In this document: piece by piece, positions 11,059 through 19,718 of the stretch | Layout: each line of letters starts with the position of its first letter | How positions within the stretch are numbered: the stretch's first letter is position 1 | Origin: Gammaproteobacteria bacterium | GTDB lineage: Bacteria; Pseudomonadota; Gammaproteobacteria; Pseudomonadales; Pseudohongiellaceae | Direction: 5' to 3' | DNA: 64,000 nt | Assembly: GCA_018401885.1 (NCBI GenBank) | Contig: JAGYKB010000001.1 | Span: forward strand, 124,001 to 188,000 | The notes under the pieces: model-generated | The model's input: the letters and a program-made list of their open reading frames with translations, nothing else | Told to the model about the DNA's origin: nothing | The model's database searches: none | Program-made: the position numbers and the translations under genes

Positions 11059-11325
11059 ATGCTTGATCTTTTTGATTATCAAAACCCGCCCGATACGCTA
11101 CGTGTCAAGGTCACCCCTAAGGCCAAGTCCGAAAGTATCAAAAAGCAAACAAGCGCTGATGGCACCGTTCTTTACAAAATTTATGTCACCGCAGCACCCG
11201 AAGATGGCAGGGCCAATGAAGCCGTGATTAAGCTTTTGTCTAAAGTTTTAGGTGTTGCTAAATCAAACCTAACCATCACGCATGGTCATACATCGCGCGA
11301 GAAAACTATCAAAATCAACTCATAA
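11059..11325 (+). CDS. DUF167 (YggU) family protein
   Basis: Small 88 aa protein of the YggU/DUF167 fold, for which no firm biochemical role is known to me. Family features are the opening LRVKVTPKAKSESI, then TAAPEDGRANEAVIKLLSKVLGV and a final HGHTSREKTIKI. In many bacteria the gene sits beside yggT/proC; here it stands alone behind tRNA-Ser and 18 bp before the YjdM gene. Its codon use looks more A-rich than neighbouring genes (by eye). An AGGA lies 9 nt before the ATG. Confidence 0.85.
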   Translation: MLDLFDYQNPPDTLRVKVTPKAKSESIKKQTSADGTVLYKIYVTAAPEDGRANEAVIKLLSKVLGVAKSNLTITHGHTSREKTIKINS

Positions 11326-11343
11326 AAAACCAAGGATATAGCC

Positions 11344-11691
11344 ATGAGTGAACTTCCATCCTGTCCCCAATGCCAATCAGCCTATGTCTATGAAGATGGT
11401 GGAATACTAATTTGCCCTGAATGTGCCTATGAATGGACGAAAGATTCAAGAGCTGATTCAGCAGATGTCAAAATCATTCGCGATACCAACGGTGCAGAAC
11501 TTAGGGATGGTGACACAGTGACCGTTATCAAGGATCTCAAATTTAGGGGCGGTGTTGTGAAGGTGGGTACCAAAGTTAAGTCAATCCGGCTTATACCCGA
11601 AGCCGCAGACGGCCATGACATTGATTGCAAAATCTCCGGCATCGGTCAAATGGGTCTGAAATCCGAGTTTGTGAAGAGGGTTTCGGAGTAG
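11344..11691 (+). CDS. yjdM: Zinc-ribbon protein YjdM (PhnA family)
   Basis: 115 aa protein named PhnA in older annotations although it is not part of the C-P lyase; its role is unclear. The N-terminus has a zinc ribbon with two Cys pairs (CPQCQ and CPEC), followed by the conserved core NGAELRDGDTVTVIKDL, KFRGGVVKVGTKVKSIRL and GQMGLKSEFVKR. Length and motif order match the family closely. It lies 18 bp after the DUF167 gene, probably in one transcript, and its frame continues after the stop into a decayed fragment (11692-12030). Confidence 0.92.
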   Translation: MSELPSCPQCQSAYVYEDGGILICPECAYEWTKDSRADSADVKIIRDTNGAELRDGDTVTVIKDLKFRGGVVKVGTKVKSIRLIPEAADGHDIDCKISGIGQMGLKSEFVKRVSE

Positions 11692-12030
11692 ATTCCTATT
11701 TCCAATGAATGTAAGCGGGATTCGAACCTTCAGTACCGAAGCAACACAAACCTTGATTTTCATCCTTTCGAGACTGGCGTTATTTTGCAGTTTGGTATTG
11801 GCAAAGAATTCCGAACGGTTTTTGAACATGCCGAGGAGGGCGTCCACCACATCGGCGAGCCTGCCAAAAAACGCAGCGAGGTCTATGAACGCGTCACGGT
11901 AGGTCGCGCCGGCATCCTCAATGAATTTGAATTCGGCCGCTTTACGCTAGCGCCTCAAGCGCATTGGGACTACTACCATAATGAGCCGTATTCGATCGTC
12001 TGCGGATTCTCCGCGGGCATTAATTTCTAG
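11692..12030 (+). pseudogene. C-terminal remnant of an outer-membrane beta-barrel protein
   Basis: Immediately after the YjdM stop the same frame stays open for about 112 codons but has no plausible ATG and no ribosome site. The predicted peptide ends with alternating hydrophobic strands (FEFGRFTLAPQAHWDYYH, then SIVCGFSAGINF) and a terminal Phe, the hallmark of outer-membrane barrel proteins recognised by BAM. This looks like the last strands of a barrel whose front part is missing. The stop overlaps the convergent prc stop by 4 nt. An unrecognised short protein starting at TTG 11785 is the alternative. Confidence 0.5.
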
Positions 12031-14273
12031 TATCTCGCGCTTAGATCTCCGTTACTCAGGTTGATAAAGTCTGCAAGAATCCGGCCGCTTTCGAGGAGAA
12101 GGGGGTCGGTTTCCTCTGGCTCTTCGGCTTCTTCATCGCCGTCAGCTTCTGCAATAGTGGCTGCTGATGCGCTCGACTCTGAGTCTTCTTTTATTGCAAT
12201 TTCTTGGTTCTCTGCTGATTCTTCAGTGGACGAAGAATCAGAATCCACTGCACGGGCAACCTCATCGCTATAGAGATCCTCCTCCTCGACCCATTCTTTC
12301 AGCTCTAGGCCTTTCAATTTACGCCTGAGGTTTTCCGCATCAAATTCTACCCGACGGACTCGCTCGCGATCTGCTTTAACGATTTCCTCGTTTAGCGGGA
12401 GCAATTCGCGTTCGCGCAGCTGCCTAGTCCTTTCGATCTGATCGATCATGTATTGAAAGTCGGGAGATTCTGCAGCCCTCGCCTCGTGAAGCTCACGCAG
12501 CTTTGGCAAGAAGGCTTGAACCGGGTGGTAGGTTCTAAATTCTACGGGTCTAACCGTGTCCCAAGGCAGCGCTCCATCCAAACTACTCTCGCCGATGTCA
12601 TCATAGGCATCATAAAAATCAGGGAAGGTGATGTCGGGTAGCACGCCGCGGTGCTGTGTGCTTTCTCCAGAAATCCGGTAAAACTTGGACCTCGTGAGTT
12701 TTACTTGGCCGAACGACATAGGGATGATCTCTTGCACTGTGCCTTTGCCAAACGTTTGCCCACCGAGCACTATGCCTCGTTGATAGTCTTGTATCGCGCC
12801 GGCGAAAATTTCTGACGCCGAGGCGCTTGTGCGATTGACGAGAACCGCGAGAGGGCCATCGTAGACGACCTCCGGGTCGCTATCACCGAACGATCGTGTA
12901 AAGCCATTGCGCAGGCCAGAGTAGCGGATCTGCACGGTTGGACCGGTATCTATGAAGAGGCCGACAAGCTGATTCGCTTCGCTCAAACTGCCGCCGCCAT
13001 CGTTGCGAAGATCGACGACCACGGCATCGACTTCCTCTTCTTTCAACTCTTCGAGAAGATTGCGAACGTCCCGTGTCGAGCTTTTGAAGTCTTCGTCGCC
13101 GCGCGCCGCGGCTTCAAAATCGAAGTAGAAAGTAGGAAGGCTGATGACGCCAATCTTGTAATCCTGATCGGCATAACTGAGTTCTATTACCTCCTTCTTC
13201 GCTGATTGGTCCTCGAGTTTTACGGTATCTCGCGTGATACTGATTGTCCTCGCGCTGCTCTCAGAGACTGCGTCGACAGGAATAACGCTCAGCCGCACCA
13301 CGGTGTCCTTCTCTCCGCGAATTTGTGCAACAACATCATCGAGACGCATGCCCACAACATCTTGAATCTCGCCGTCTACGCCCTGACCGATTCCTATGAT
13401 TCTGTCGCCTTCCTGCAGTTCGTTAGCACGCTCGGCGGGGCCTCCTTTAATCAGTTCAACGACCTTGGTGTATTCATCCTCTGTAGTGAGCTGTGCGCCG
13501 ATGCCTTGCAGCGAGAGCGATAGGCCCATGTTGAAGTTTTCAGAATCCCTCGGCGAAAAATAAGAGGTGTGCGGATCTACCGTCGCGGCGACGTTTGAAA
13601 GATAAGCTTGGAATACATCTTTGCCATTTGTTTTTAAAACTTGGCTGAGTTGATTGCGGTAGCGCTTGCTGAGCTTTTCGACTATTTCTTCTTCGTCATC
13701 ACCTGTGAGTCTAAGGCTTAGAACGCTGTTCTTTATTCGCTTTCGCCATATTTCATTGAGTTCCTCTTCGGTCGCCGCGAATGGCTCATCCTCTCTGTCT
13801 AACAACAAGTATTCTTCTACGGTGAAATCCATTTCTGGAACAGCGTTCTCGATTCGATTAATCGCGTAAATTAGTCTTTCAATAACTCGCTTGTGATAGA
13901 GATTATAGATTTCAAATCCGGGCTCTACATTCCCCGAGGAAAGACTGTTGTCGAGTGTGTAGCGATAGCGAGCAATCTTTTGAACGTCTTCGGCGAGAAA
14001 ATAGAGTTTGGAGCCATCGAGTGCATCTAAATATTTGTCAAATAACAATGATGAAAAATTATCGTCGATCTCGATCGAGGCGTAGTGTTTGGTTTCGAGT
14101 TGTTCGAGCAGTTCGATTGCAGTCTCGCCATAAACTGGCTCACTCACGAGTTCGCTATAGAGCGATTCTGCTTCGAGTAGTGAGTTAGGTTCTGTGACTT
14201 CGGAGGTCGCAACCTGTGCGAATCCAATGACGCCAAAGCCGAGCGCTAAAAGTGTTCGTGAGAAATTAGTCAT
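12027..14273 (-). CDS. prc: Tail-specific (C-terminal processing) protease Prc
   Basis: Periplasmic S41A serine protease that trims or degrades proteins from their C-termini and controls peptidoglycan hydrolases. A signal peptide is visible (residues 1-24). A PDZ domain spans about 245-340 (LQGIGAQL to RLSVIPV). The catalytic Ser-Lys dyad is S485 in RTSASASEIFAG and K510 in TFGKGTVQE, with the 25-residue spacing of the E. coli enzyme. The C-terminal domain is rich in Glu. At 748 aa it is somewhat longer than E. coli Prc because of an acidic Ser/Glu tail near 680-730. GGAGA precedes the ATG. Confidence 0.95.
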   Translation of the reverse strand: MTNFSRTLLALGFGVIGFAQVATSEVTEPNSLLEAESLYSELVSEPVYGETAIELLEQLETKHYASIEIDDNFSSLLFDKYLDALDGSKLYFLAEDVQKIARYRYTLDNSLSSGNVEPGFEIYNLYHKRVIERLIYAINRIENAVPEMDFTVEEYLLLDREDEPFAATEEELNEIWRKRIKNSVLSLRLTGDDEEEIVEKLSKRYRNQLSQVLKTNGKDVFQAYLSNVAATVDPHTSYFSPRDSENFNMGLSLSLQGIGAQLTTEDEYTKVVELIKGGPAERANELQEGDRIIGIGQGVDGEIQDVVGMRLDDVVAQIRGEKDTVVRLSVIPVDAVSESSARTISITRDTVKLEDQSAKKEVIELSYADQDYKIGVISLPTFYFDFEAAARGDEDFKSSTRDVRNLLEELKEEEVDAVVVDLRNDGGGSLSEANQLVGLFIDTGPTVQIRYSGLRNGFTRSFGDSDPEVVYDGPLAVLVNRTSASASEIFAGAIQDYQRGIVLGGQTFGKGTVQEIIPMSFGQVKLTRSKFYRISGESTQHRGVLPDITFPDFYDAYDDIGESSLDGALPWDTVRPVEFRTYHPVQAFLPKLRELHEARAAESPDFQYMIDQIERTRQLRERELLPLNEEIVKADRERVRRVEFDAENLRRKLKGLELKEWVEEEDLYSDEVARAVDSDSSSTEESAENQEIAIKEDSESSASAATIAEADGDEEAEEPEETDPLLLESGRILADFINLSNGDLSARY

Positions 14274-14579
14274 GATTCTCCAATGCTTCTGAATATCTAT
14301 CGAGTTGCTATAAACTTCACTGCTACCTTGTTCAAAAAACTGCGCACCTTTCGTGACCTCGGCTAATCTATCTTTCTAACTAGCTTTCTAGGAGTCTTAT
14401 TAGGCACTCAGAAGTTGATACGCCCCAGAAAGGCCGCTGGCTCAATACTCCTAATATTGTTACCTTGAGCGTAGGTCTCAAGACTAGAGGAAATTGAACT
14501 AATTTAGAAGTGAGCAGTGTGTGTTGCCTTTTTCCAGACAGAATTGGCAAGCGCGACGTTTTGAAGCGTTAGCTGAGCA
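14274..14579. other. Intergenic region between prc and the recombinase
   Basis: About 306 bp holding the prc promoter region on the minus strand and the 3' flank of the recombinase. A 7-bp repeat TAGGAGT/ACTCCTA brackets about 55 bp around 14390-14455. No coding sequence or clear terminator was recognised. Confidence 0.4.
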
Positions 14580-15797
14580 CTACTTGATAACTTTGGAGCG
14601 CGCTGACGCGTGCCTCTCGGCTCTCTCGACGTCAATGTATCGATCGGTAATCGCACTCGAACCATGCCCCGCATCGTCACGCACGTGCTCCCGGGGGCGG
14701 TGCTTTACATCCTCTGATATTCCCGTGTGCCGAAGCCAGTGAACTGTTGCGTCGGCAAGTCGCTCGGCATCGTCAACGAAGCCATCACGACGCATTGCTG
14801 CCGCAGCGCTATCGAAGCAACGCTGTACGATTGCTCGAATCTGTCGTGTGCTGCTAATTCCGCCTTTGCCGCGGGTTTTATGAACTAGGGGGGTTGATTC
14901 GCCCGTGGAGGGTAGCGGTGATAGGCCGCGAGATAATCTGTAGCGCTTGAGTGCCTCGAGCATGGCATCGCTGACAGAGACCTCGCGCTCCTTATTACCC
15001 TTGCCGACGGTTAAGAACCACCAGTTACCGTCGGTATCGGGTTGGAAATGTCCCATCTGAGGTTCCCAGCGGGGAGTAACTACCAGCTCGGAAATACGCA
15101 AATACATGGCGAAAAGAGCTTGCATGATGAAAAGCGAGCGTTCGTGCACCAGTGGGTCTTCGGCAGCCATTTTCTCCGCGCAGCCAATTGTATACTCCCA
15201 TTGCAACGGAGAGAGGCGCCTTATTTTATTTGCGCCTTGGTGTTTTCGTATAAATTTGCTTTTTTGCCGCAGTTGTCCGAGTGGGTTAGATTTAATATAT
15301 TCCTCTTGAATCAGATAGTTAAAGAAGCTACTTAAGACTCCAAGTAAAGATTGAAGCGAGGACTGGGAGAGGGCATATTCGCCTCCATTGCTCGCTGTCG
15401 AACTCGTATATGGACGCCACTCTGGGTTCGCTTTGCGCTCGCCCGACCCTAGGATAAAGCGTGCTTCGTTGCTCGCTGAGATCCATGTTATTGGGGGAGA
15501 GCGTGAGAAATCGATAAATTCCTCGATGTGATTGCGATCGATGGAGGTTATCGACTGCCGTTTAACGACCCAGCACCAGTGTAAAAAGTGCTCAATCTCG
15601 CGTCTGTAAGTGTTGAAAGTGTCAGGGCTGCCTCGATAGCTGTAAATAAATTCGCTGGCATACTGGTAATCTTCTACAGCGTTTTCTGGAGATTCAGCGT
15701 ATAGGTGATTTACTGAGGCGATTCTGTTCTTAAACGGGTTCTCCATTGCTTCGAGCGTATCGAAAAATGCGGGAGGGCATGAAGGTGTTTTTGCCAT
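14580..15797 (-). CDS. Tyrosine recombinase/integrase, orphan
   Basis: 405 aa site-specific recombinase of the lambda-integrase superfamily. An N-terminal SAM-like core-binding region (about 40-185) is followed by a complete catalytic domain: R234 in MYLRISEL, the beta-hairpin Lys in VGKGNKER (266 or 269), H353-x-x-R356 in HWLRHTG, H378 in GHGSS and nucleophile Y387 in DRYID. All catalytic residues are present, so it is probably active. There is no excisionase, phage or transposon gene nearby, and no tRNA is next to it. Its target is unknown; a perfect palindrome lies about 150 bp upstream (15945-15976). It might be a chromosomal recombinase or the remnant of an island. Confidence 0.9.
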   Translation of the reverse strand: MAKTPSCPPAFFDTLEAMENPFKNRIASVNHLYAESPENAVEDYQYASEFIYSYRGSPDTFNTYRREIEHFLHWCWVVKRQSITSIDRNHIEEFIDFSRSPPITWISASNEARFILGSGERKANPEWRPYTSSTASNGGEYALSQSSLQSLLGVLSSFFNYLIQEEYIKSNPLGQLRQKSKFIRKHQGANKIRRLSPLQWEYTIGCAEKMAAEDPLVHERSLFIMQALFAMYLRISELVVTPRWEPQMGHFQPDTDGNWWFLTVGKGNKEREVSVSDAMLEALKRYRLSRGLSPLPSTGESTPLVHKTRGKGGISSTRQIRAIVQRCFDSAAAAMRRDGFVDDAERLADATVHWLRHTGISEDVKHRPREHVRDDAGHGSSAITDRYIDVERAERHASARSKVIK

Positions 15798-15944
15798 AGT
15801 TCGTGGCTCAAGCGTGAGTAGAGTCTTAGCTAATTGCGTTAGGAGCCTTATATCTATCGGATTCTGGTAAGCTTTCTGAAGGGGTTGTCGGAAAGCGTTT
15901 TACCTTTCTAGACAAGAAGGATGGGTGTTCGGTATATTATTCTT

Positions 15945-15976
15945 CTAATTCCGGTAATCTTTATTACCGGAATTAG
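15945..15976. repeat. Perfect 14-bp inverted repeat with 4-nt spacer
   Basis: CTAATTCCGGTAAT is followed by CTTT and then ATTACCGGAATTAG, a perfect inverted repeat of 32 bp in all. No T tract follows on either strand, so it is not a typical terminator. Its size and symmetry suit a protein-binding or recombination site, and it lies upstream of the tyrosine recombinase gene. Confidence 0.8.
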
Positions 15977-16038
15977 TATTGTAGGTTGCTTTTGACGCAT
16001 TCCTCAAGACATTTAAGATAAACGTAAACAATTTACAC

Positions 16039-16056
16039 TCGATTATTCATAATCGA
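16039..16056. repeat. 8-bp palindrome upstream of alkB
   Basis: TCGATTAT and ATAATCGA flank a 2-nt spacer, a compact dyad 78 bp before the alkB ATG. This is the geometry of a dimeric repressor or activator site. No known box is recognised; it is not a LexA-type CTGT-N8-ACAG site. Confidence 0.45.
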
Positions 16057-16133
16057 TGCACGATTGAGGCGTGAATTTGTAGAGGCGACACAATGATTCG
16101 CGGGATAGACGAGTTTACGGGTTCAATAACCTA

Positions 16134-16847
16134 ATGCAGAATGATTTATTTGATGGGCCAACCGGCTCCGAAGCTGACACCCCCGTATTGTCAGAGCTAG
16201 TGCGCGAGATCTTATCTACACCAGCAAGCGTTGTTCACGCTCTGGGCGAAGATCTGATTATCGAATACCCGCACGCATTCGACCCATCGCTATCTTTAAA
16301 GGCTTTCGACGCGATCGATTTAACGACTCCATGGCGACAGGATGAAATCCGCATCGCGGGCCGAACAATTCCTGTCCCTCGGCTTCAGTGCTGGATGGGC
16401 GACGAACATTGTCGTTATGCCTATTCGAATATTTCTCTTCACCCTGTGCCTTGGACGCAAGAGATGGCCAGTATTCGTGATTTTGTTAACAAGGTTTCCG
16501 GCGCCGATTTTAACTGCGTGCTGATCAACAAATACCGATCGGGCGAAGACAGTGTGTCGTGGCACGCCGACGACGAGCCAGAGTTAGGCCCCTCGCCGCG
16601 AATAGCGTCATTAAGTTTAGGAGCTACGCGTCGATTTCAATTGAAGCGCAAGCCATCACTAGGGCTAACAGATACCGAACTTAGCGAAAGAGTTGTGATG
16701 AACTTGCGTAGCGGCAGCTTGCTTATTATGGAACCAGGCGTTCAAGAAAGCTGGGTGCATCAGATCGCCAAGACTAAGGTCCCAGTGGGAGTTCGCATCA
16801 ACCTTACCTTTAGAGTGATAGAAGGCGCTGTAAGTGGGAGCAGCTAA
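16134..16847 (+). CDS. alkB: AlkB-family Fe(II)/2-oxoglutarate dioxygenase
   Basis: Predicted oxidative demethylase for alkylated bases (1-methyladenine, 3-methylcytosine), closer in layout to the ALKBH2/3-type proteins than to E. coli AlkB. The iron ligands are H144 and D146 in SWHADDEPE and H209 in WVHQI; the 2-oxoglutarate Arg is in the RINLTFR motif (221-227). The family's FNCVLINKYRSGEDSV and SLSLGATRRFQL segments are present. The 237 aa length is typical. It is not beside ada. The next gene starts within or directly at its 3' end, so the two are co-transcribed. Confidence 0.9.
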   Translation: MQNDLFDGPTGSEADTPVLSELVREILSTPASVVHALGEDLIIEYPHAFDPSLSLKAFDAIDLTTPWRQDEIRIAGRTIPVPRLQCWMGDEHCRYAYSNISLHPVPWTQEMASIRDFVNKVSGADFNCVLINKYRSGEDSVSWHADDEPELGPSPRIASLSLGATRRFQLKRKPSLGLTDTELSERVVMNLRSGSLLIMEPGVQESWVHQIAKTKVPVGVRINLTFRVIEGAVSGSS

Positions 16848-16848
16848 G

Positions 16849-18018
16849 GTGGATGAGTTTGATATTGTCATTGTTGGCGGCGGCGTCGTAGGGCTGGCAG
16901 TCGCCTTTCAGCTTTCGAGGAACCCTGCGTATACGAATAAAAATATAGTTATCCTCGAGCGTGAAAAAAACTTTGGAATGCAGACGAGCAGTCGTAATAG
17001 CGAAGTCATCCATGCAGGTATTTATTACGACACCGAGAGTTTAAAAGCGGAACTTTGTTTAAAGGGACGGGAGTTGCTCTACGACTACTGCCTACGCTTC
17101 GAGATTCCACATGCAAGGATAGGTAAGCTCGTAGTTGCGCAGTCTGGCCAAGAATCAATACTCGAGGCGCTCGAGAAAAAAGCAATAGAAAACGGTGTGA
17201 ATAATCTCAAGATGATTGATCATGCGTTGCTTCAACGAATAGAACCAGCATTAGCGGCGAGTTCTGCCCTCTTCTCTCCCTCGACCGGTATTATCGATAG
17301 CCATTCGTATATGCAAAGCCTCCTTACAAATGCAGAGCAACAAGGCGTGATTTTTTCTCGTTCTACTAGTGTTGAATCGATCAAACTAGAGGATCAGGGC
17401 TTTCGCTTGTCTATCATTATCGACGATGGTCGCTTGAGACAGCCTTACGCGCTGAGAACTAAGATTCTAATAAACTGCGCAGGTCTAGGCGCTCTGAATT
17501 TGGCCGCTATGGCTTTTAGCGAACTCGAACTTAACGGTTTCGATTCGAGAATACAGCGGAGCCATGCACTCCCAGAACAGCTTTTTAGCAAAGGCAGTTA
17601 TTTCAATTACACGGGTAGAAATCCATTCACGCACCTCATTTATCCACTGCCAGACAGTGAGAATGACGCGCTCGGTATTCATGCCACGATCGATTTGAGC
17701 GGCGCGCTCAGATTTGGACCGGATGCTGAGTGGTATGAACACATTGATTATTCCGTAGACCCATCTAAGGCGGTTATTTTCGCACGGTCTGTGCAGCAGT
17801 ATTTTCCTACTCTCGATCCATCTAAGTTAAAGCCCGGCTATGCCGGTATACGAACGAAGTTAAAAACAGAAGGAGCACCTTCCGACTTTGTCATTCGAAA
17901 CGAAGATGAGGTAGGTTTGCCCCATTTAATCAATTTGTTTGGAATCGATTCACCCGGGCTAACTTCGAGCCTAGCCATAGCTGGCCGCGTAGAATCCTTG
18001 CTCGCCGAAACTACTTGA
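16849..18018 (+). CDS. FAD-dependent oxidoreductase, L-2-hydroxyglutarate oxidase-like
   Basis: DadA/L2HGDH-type flavoprotein of about 389 aa. The dinucleotide-binding motif DIVIVGGGVVGLAVAFQLS opens the protein. NSEVIHAGIYYD and the C-terminal PGYAGIRTKL plus a GIDSPGLTSSLAIA flavin segment are characteristic of the L-2-hydroxyglutarate oxidase/dehydrogenase group, which converts L-2-hydroxyglutarate to 2-oxoglutarate. Substrate is inferred from the family only. The GTG at 16849 is preferred because GGGAG precedes it by about 8 nt; an in-frame GTG five codons upstream overlaps alkB. Pairing with a 2-oxoglutarate-dependent dioxygenase is noteworthy. Its end overlaps the convergent holB by 8 nt. 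Confidence 0.85.
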   Translation: MDEFDIVIVGGGVVGLAVAFQLSRNPAYTNKNIVILEREKNFGMQTSSRNSEVIHAGIYYDTESLKAELCLKGRELLYDYCLRFEIPHARIGKLVVAQSGQESILEALEKKAIENGVNNLKMIDHALLQRIEPALAASSALFSPSTGIIDSHSYMQSLLTNAEQQGVIFSRSTSVESIKLEDQGFRLSIIIDDGRLRQPYALRTKILINCAGLGALNLAAMAFSELELNGFDSRIQRSHALPEQLFSKGSYFNYTGRNPFTHLIYPLPDSENDALGIHATIDLSGALRFGPDAEWYEHIDYSVDPSKAVIFARSVQQYFPTLDPSKLKPGYAGIRTKLKTEGAPSDFVIRNEDEVGLPHLINLFGIDSPGLTSSLAIAGRVESLLAETT

Positions 18019-19084
18019 GTGCTCGACTAGTCAGCCAACAAAGTGACCCTAAAAGAAGCTTGCTGTTCGGATTGGATGACGATTGAAGCTGTCGACGCGC
18101 TTTCTCGATTTCGTCGTAAAGGCGCACCAACCTGTTTCCAAACAGCGCCCTCCTCCTTGCGTTATAGTCCCCATCGCTTGTTTTTACTTGTTCCAGAAAT
18201 CGATCCCAGGCAGAACTGGGGGCAAGTCCGCCTAGGACGCCTGTATCGTTACTGCTGTCGTGCGACTCCGACGGGTTTACGAGCATAAGCTTTGCGCAGT
18301 GTGCAGTCGTGCTCAGGATATGCTCGATGGCTGTGATGGGTTCAGATTTTAATAAAGACGCTAAGAGATTATCGGGCGACGAATTGCCCGTTAAGCAGGC
18401 GATGAACTCATGCTCTAACGCTTGCCGAGTTGGTAAGCTTTCATCTAAAAGCATTTCCATCGCCAACAGAGGACTGCCCCCTGAGGCCTTTAGACAACTA
18501 GTTGCAAGCTGCTCATCAAATTCTCTCACCTTGAGTGCTCGCATCCATTCGAGACTCACTGCTAGTGAAGGGGTTGGGAGTGTTATGCGCTGACAGCGCG
18601 AACGTATCGTCGGGCTTAGCAAACCCAGCGAGTCGGTAACGAGAAAAAGATAGGTCGACTCATGGGGCTCTTCGAGCGTTTTCAACAATGCGTTAGACGC
18701 ACTGCTATTCATTTTATGCGCCTCGGCAAGCACGGCCACTCTGGCGCCGCCAGCATGGCTTGAAACGTGAACGTAGTCACTCAGTCTACGGATTTGGTCC
18801 ACAGTGAGTGCTTTGCCGGGCTCATTTGGAGCAAGGTAAAGGACATCAGGGTGGTTCGCGGTGACGTTTAACTTACAGCTTTTGCATTCACCGCAGGGGC
18901 CTTTTGTGCTTGGTCTCTCGCAAGTTAGAAACGAAGCGAATTCAAGCGCGAATTGTTTTTTACCTAGCCCTCTTGAACCGCTCAAGATATATGCGTGGGC
19001 GAGAGTGCTGCTTTTGTGGCTACGCTGAAACGATTCGAGCAAATCCTGTAGCCAAGGATACTCCCAGGCGACGACGTTATTCAC
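18011..19084 (-). CDS. holB: DNA polymerase III subunit delta'
   Basis: Clamp-loader subunit of the replicative polymerase. The AAA+ fold opens with [22 protein letters not shown], described here as the LAHAYI strand and the [11 protein letters not shown]-loop-like turn. The structural zinc Cys cluster ([16 protein letters not shown]) follows, then ALLKTLEEP (the SRC-side helix) and TIRSRCQRI. The 357 aa length is slightly above E. coli. The start is GTG, overlapping the tmk stop by 8 nt, as usual for mltG-tmk-holB. pilZ and tatD, which often follow in Pseudomonas, are absent; a convergent flavoprotein gene lies there instead. Confidence 0.94.
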   Translation of the reverse strand: MNNVVAWEYPWLQDLLESFQRSHKSSTLAHAYILSGSRGLGKKQFALEFASFLTCERPSTKGPCGECKSCKLNVTANHPDVLYLAPNEPGKALTVDQIRRLSDYVHVSSHAGGARVAVLAEAHKMNSSASNALLKTLEEPHESTYLFLVTDSLGLLSPTIRSRCQRITLPTPSLAVSLEWMRALKVREFDEQLATSCLKASGGSPLLAMEMLLDESLPTRQALEHEFIACLTGNSSPDNLLASLLKSEPITAIEHILSTTAHCAKLMLVNPSESHDSSNDTGVLGGLAPSSAWDRFLEQVKTSDGDYNARRRALFGNRLVRLYDEIEKARRQLQSSSNPNSKLLLGSLCWLTSRALK

Positions 19085-19718
19085 CAGAAATCCCCAGATA
19101 AGTCAGTTTATTTAAGAGACTCATTTCGAGAGTTTGTTTGACTTGTTCGAGGGACTGACCTGCATCGATGACTAGGCAGCGCTCAGGGTTAGCCGCCGCA
19201 ATCGAAAGATAGGCCGCCCTCACCTTCGTAAAGAAAGCCTGTGCCTCATTTTCGAAACGATCTAGCTCTCCCCGTTCGCGAGCGCGTGCGAGCCCCACTT
19301 CGGGATCGAGGTCTAATATGATCGTAAGGTCTGGACGGAGCTCTCCTTGGACTAAATCTTGCAGAGCCTCGATAGAGGTTAACGACAGCCCACGCCCGCC
19401 GCCTTGATAAGCAAAAGTGGCATCGGTGAAACGGTCGCAGAGCACCCAAATCCCCCTGCTTAGCGCAGGCTGGATTACCTTCTCGAGATGCTCAGCGCGC
19501 GCGGCGAAGACGAGGAGAAGTTCGGTCAATTCACCCATAGATTCAATTTCAGGGTCTAGTAGTAGTTCGCGTATTTTTTCTGCGATAACAGTGCCGCCAG
19601 GTTCTCGGGTTCGGATGAAGTCAATGCCCTGCGCGGTCAGAAATGCTTCGATATTGGCGATATTAGTACTCTTGCCTACGCCCTCGACGCCTTCAATGGT
19701 AATAAATTTACCTTTCAC
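19077..19718 (-). CDS. tmk: Thymidylate kinase
   Basis: Phosphorylates dTMP to dTDP. The P-loop GVEGVGKST follows the KGKFITIE start, the DRF motif is [16 protein letters not shown], and [14 protein letters not shown] contributes to the nucleotide site. The LID region has [12 protein letters not shown]. The GTG at 19718 gives the usual [10 protein letters not shown] start and has GAGG about 6 nt upstream; an in-frame ATG at 19730 would add four residues. It overlaps mltG and holB, consistent with one transcript. Confidence 0.95.
   Translation of the reverse strand: MKGKFITIEGVEGVGKSTNIANIEAFLTAQGIDFIRTREPGGTVIAEKIRELLLDPEIESMGELTELLLVFAARAEHLEKVIQPALSRGIWVLCDRFTDATFAYQGGGRGLSLTSIEALQDLVQGELRPDLTIILDLDPEVGLARARERGELDRFENEAQAFFTKVRAAYLSIAAANPERCLVIDAGQSLEQVKQTLEMSLLNKLTYLGISGE

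Larger units (their letters stand above)
15798..16133. other. Divergent intergenic region recombinase/alkB
   Basis: 336 bp between the divergent recombinase and alkB genes. It contains the 14-bp palindrome at 15945-15976 and a second one at 16039-16056 (separate entries). It should hold both promoters; none is clear enough to call. No gene is seen. Confidence 0.5.

Noticed and set aside
11713-11730. T-arm-like GGTTCGAATCCCGCT on the minus strand, suggesting a tRNA or attachment site
   Set aside because: The flanks do not form a T stem, and no anticodon or acceptor stem can be folded around it; chance resemblance within the decayed frame is more likely.
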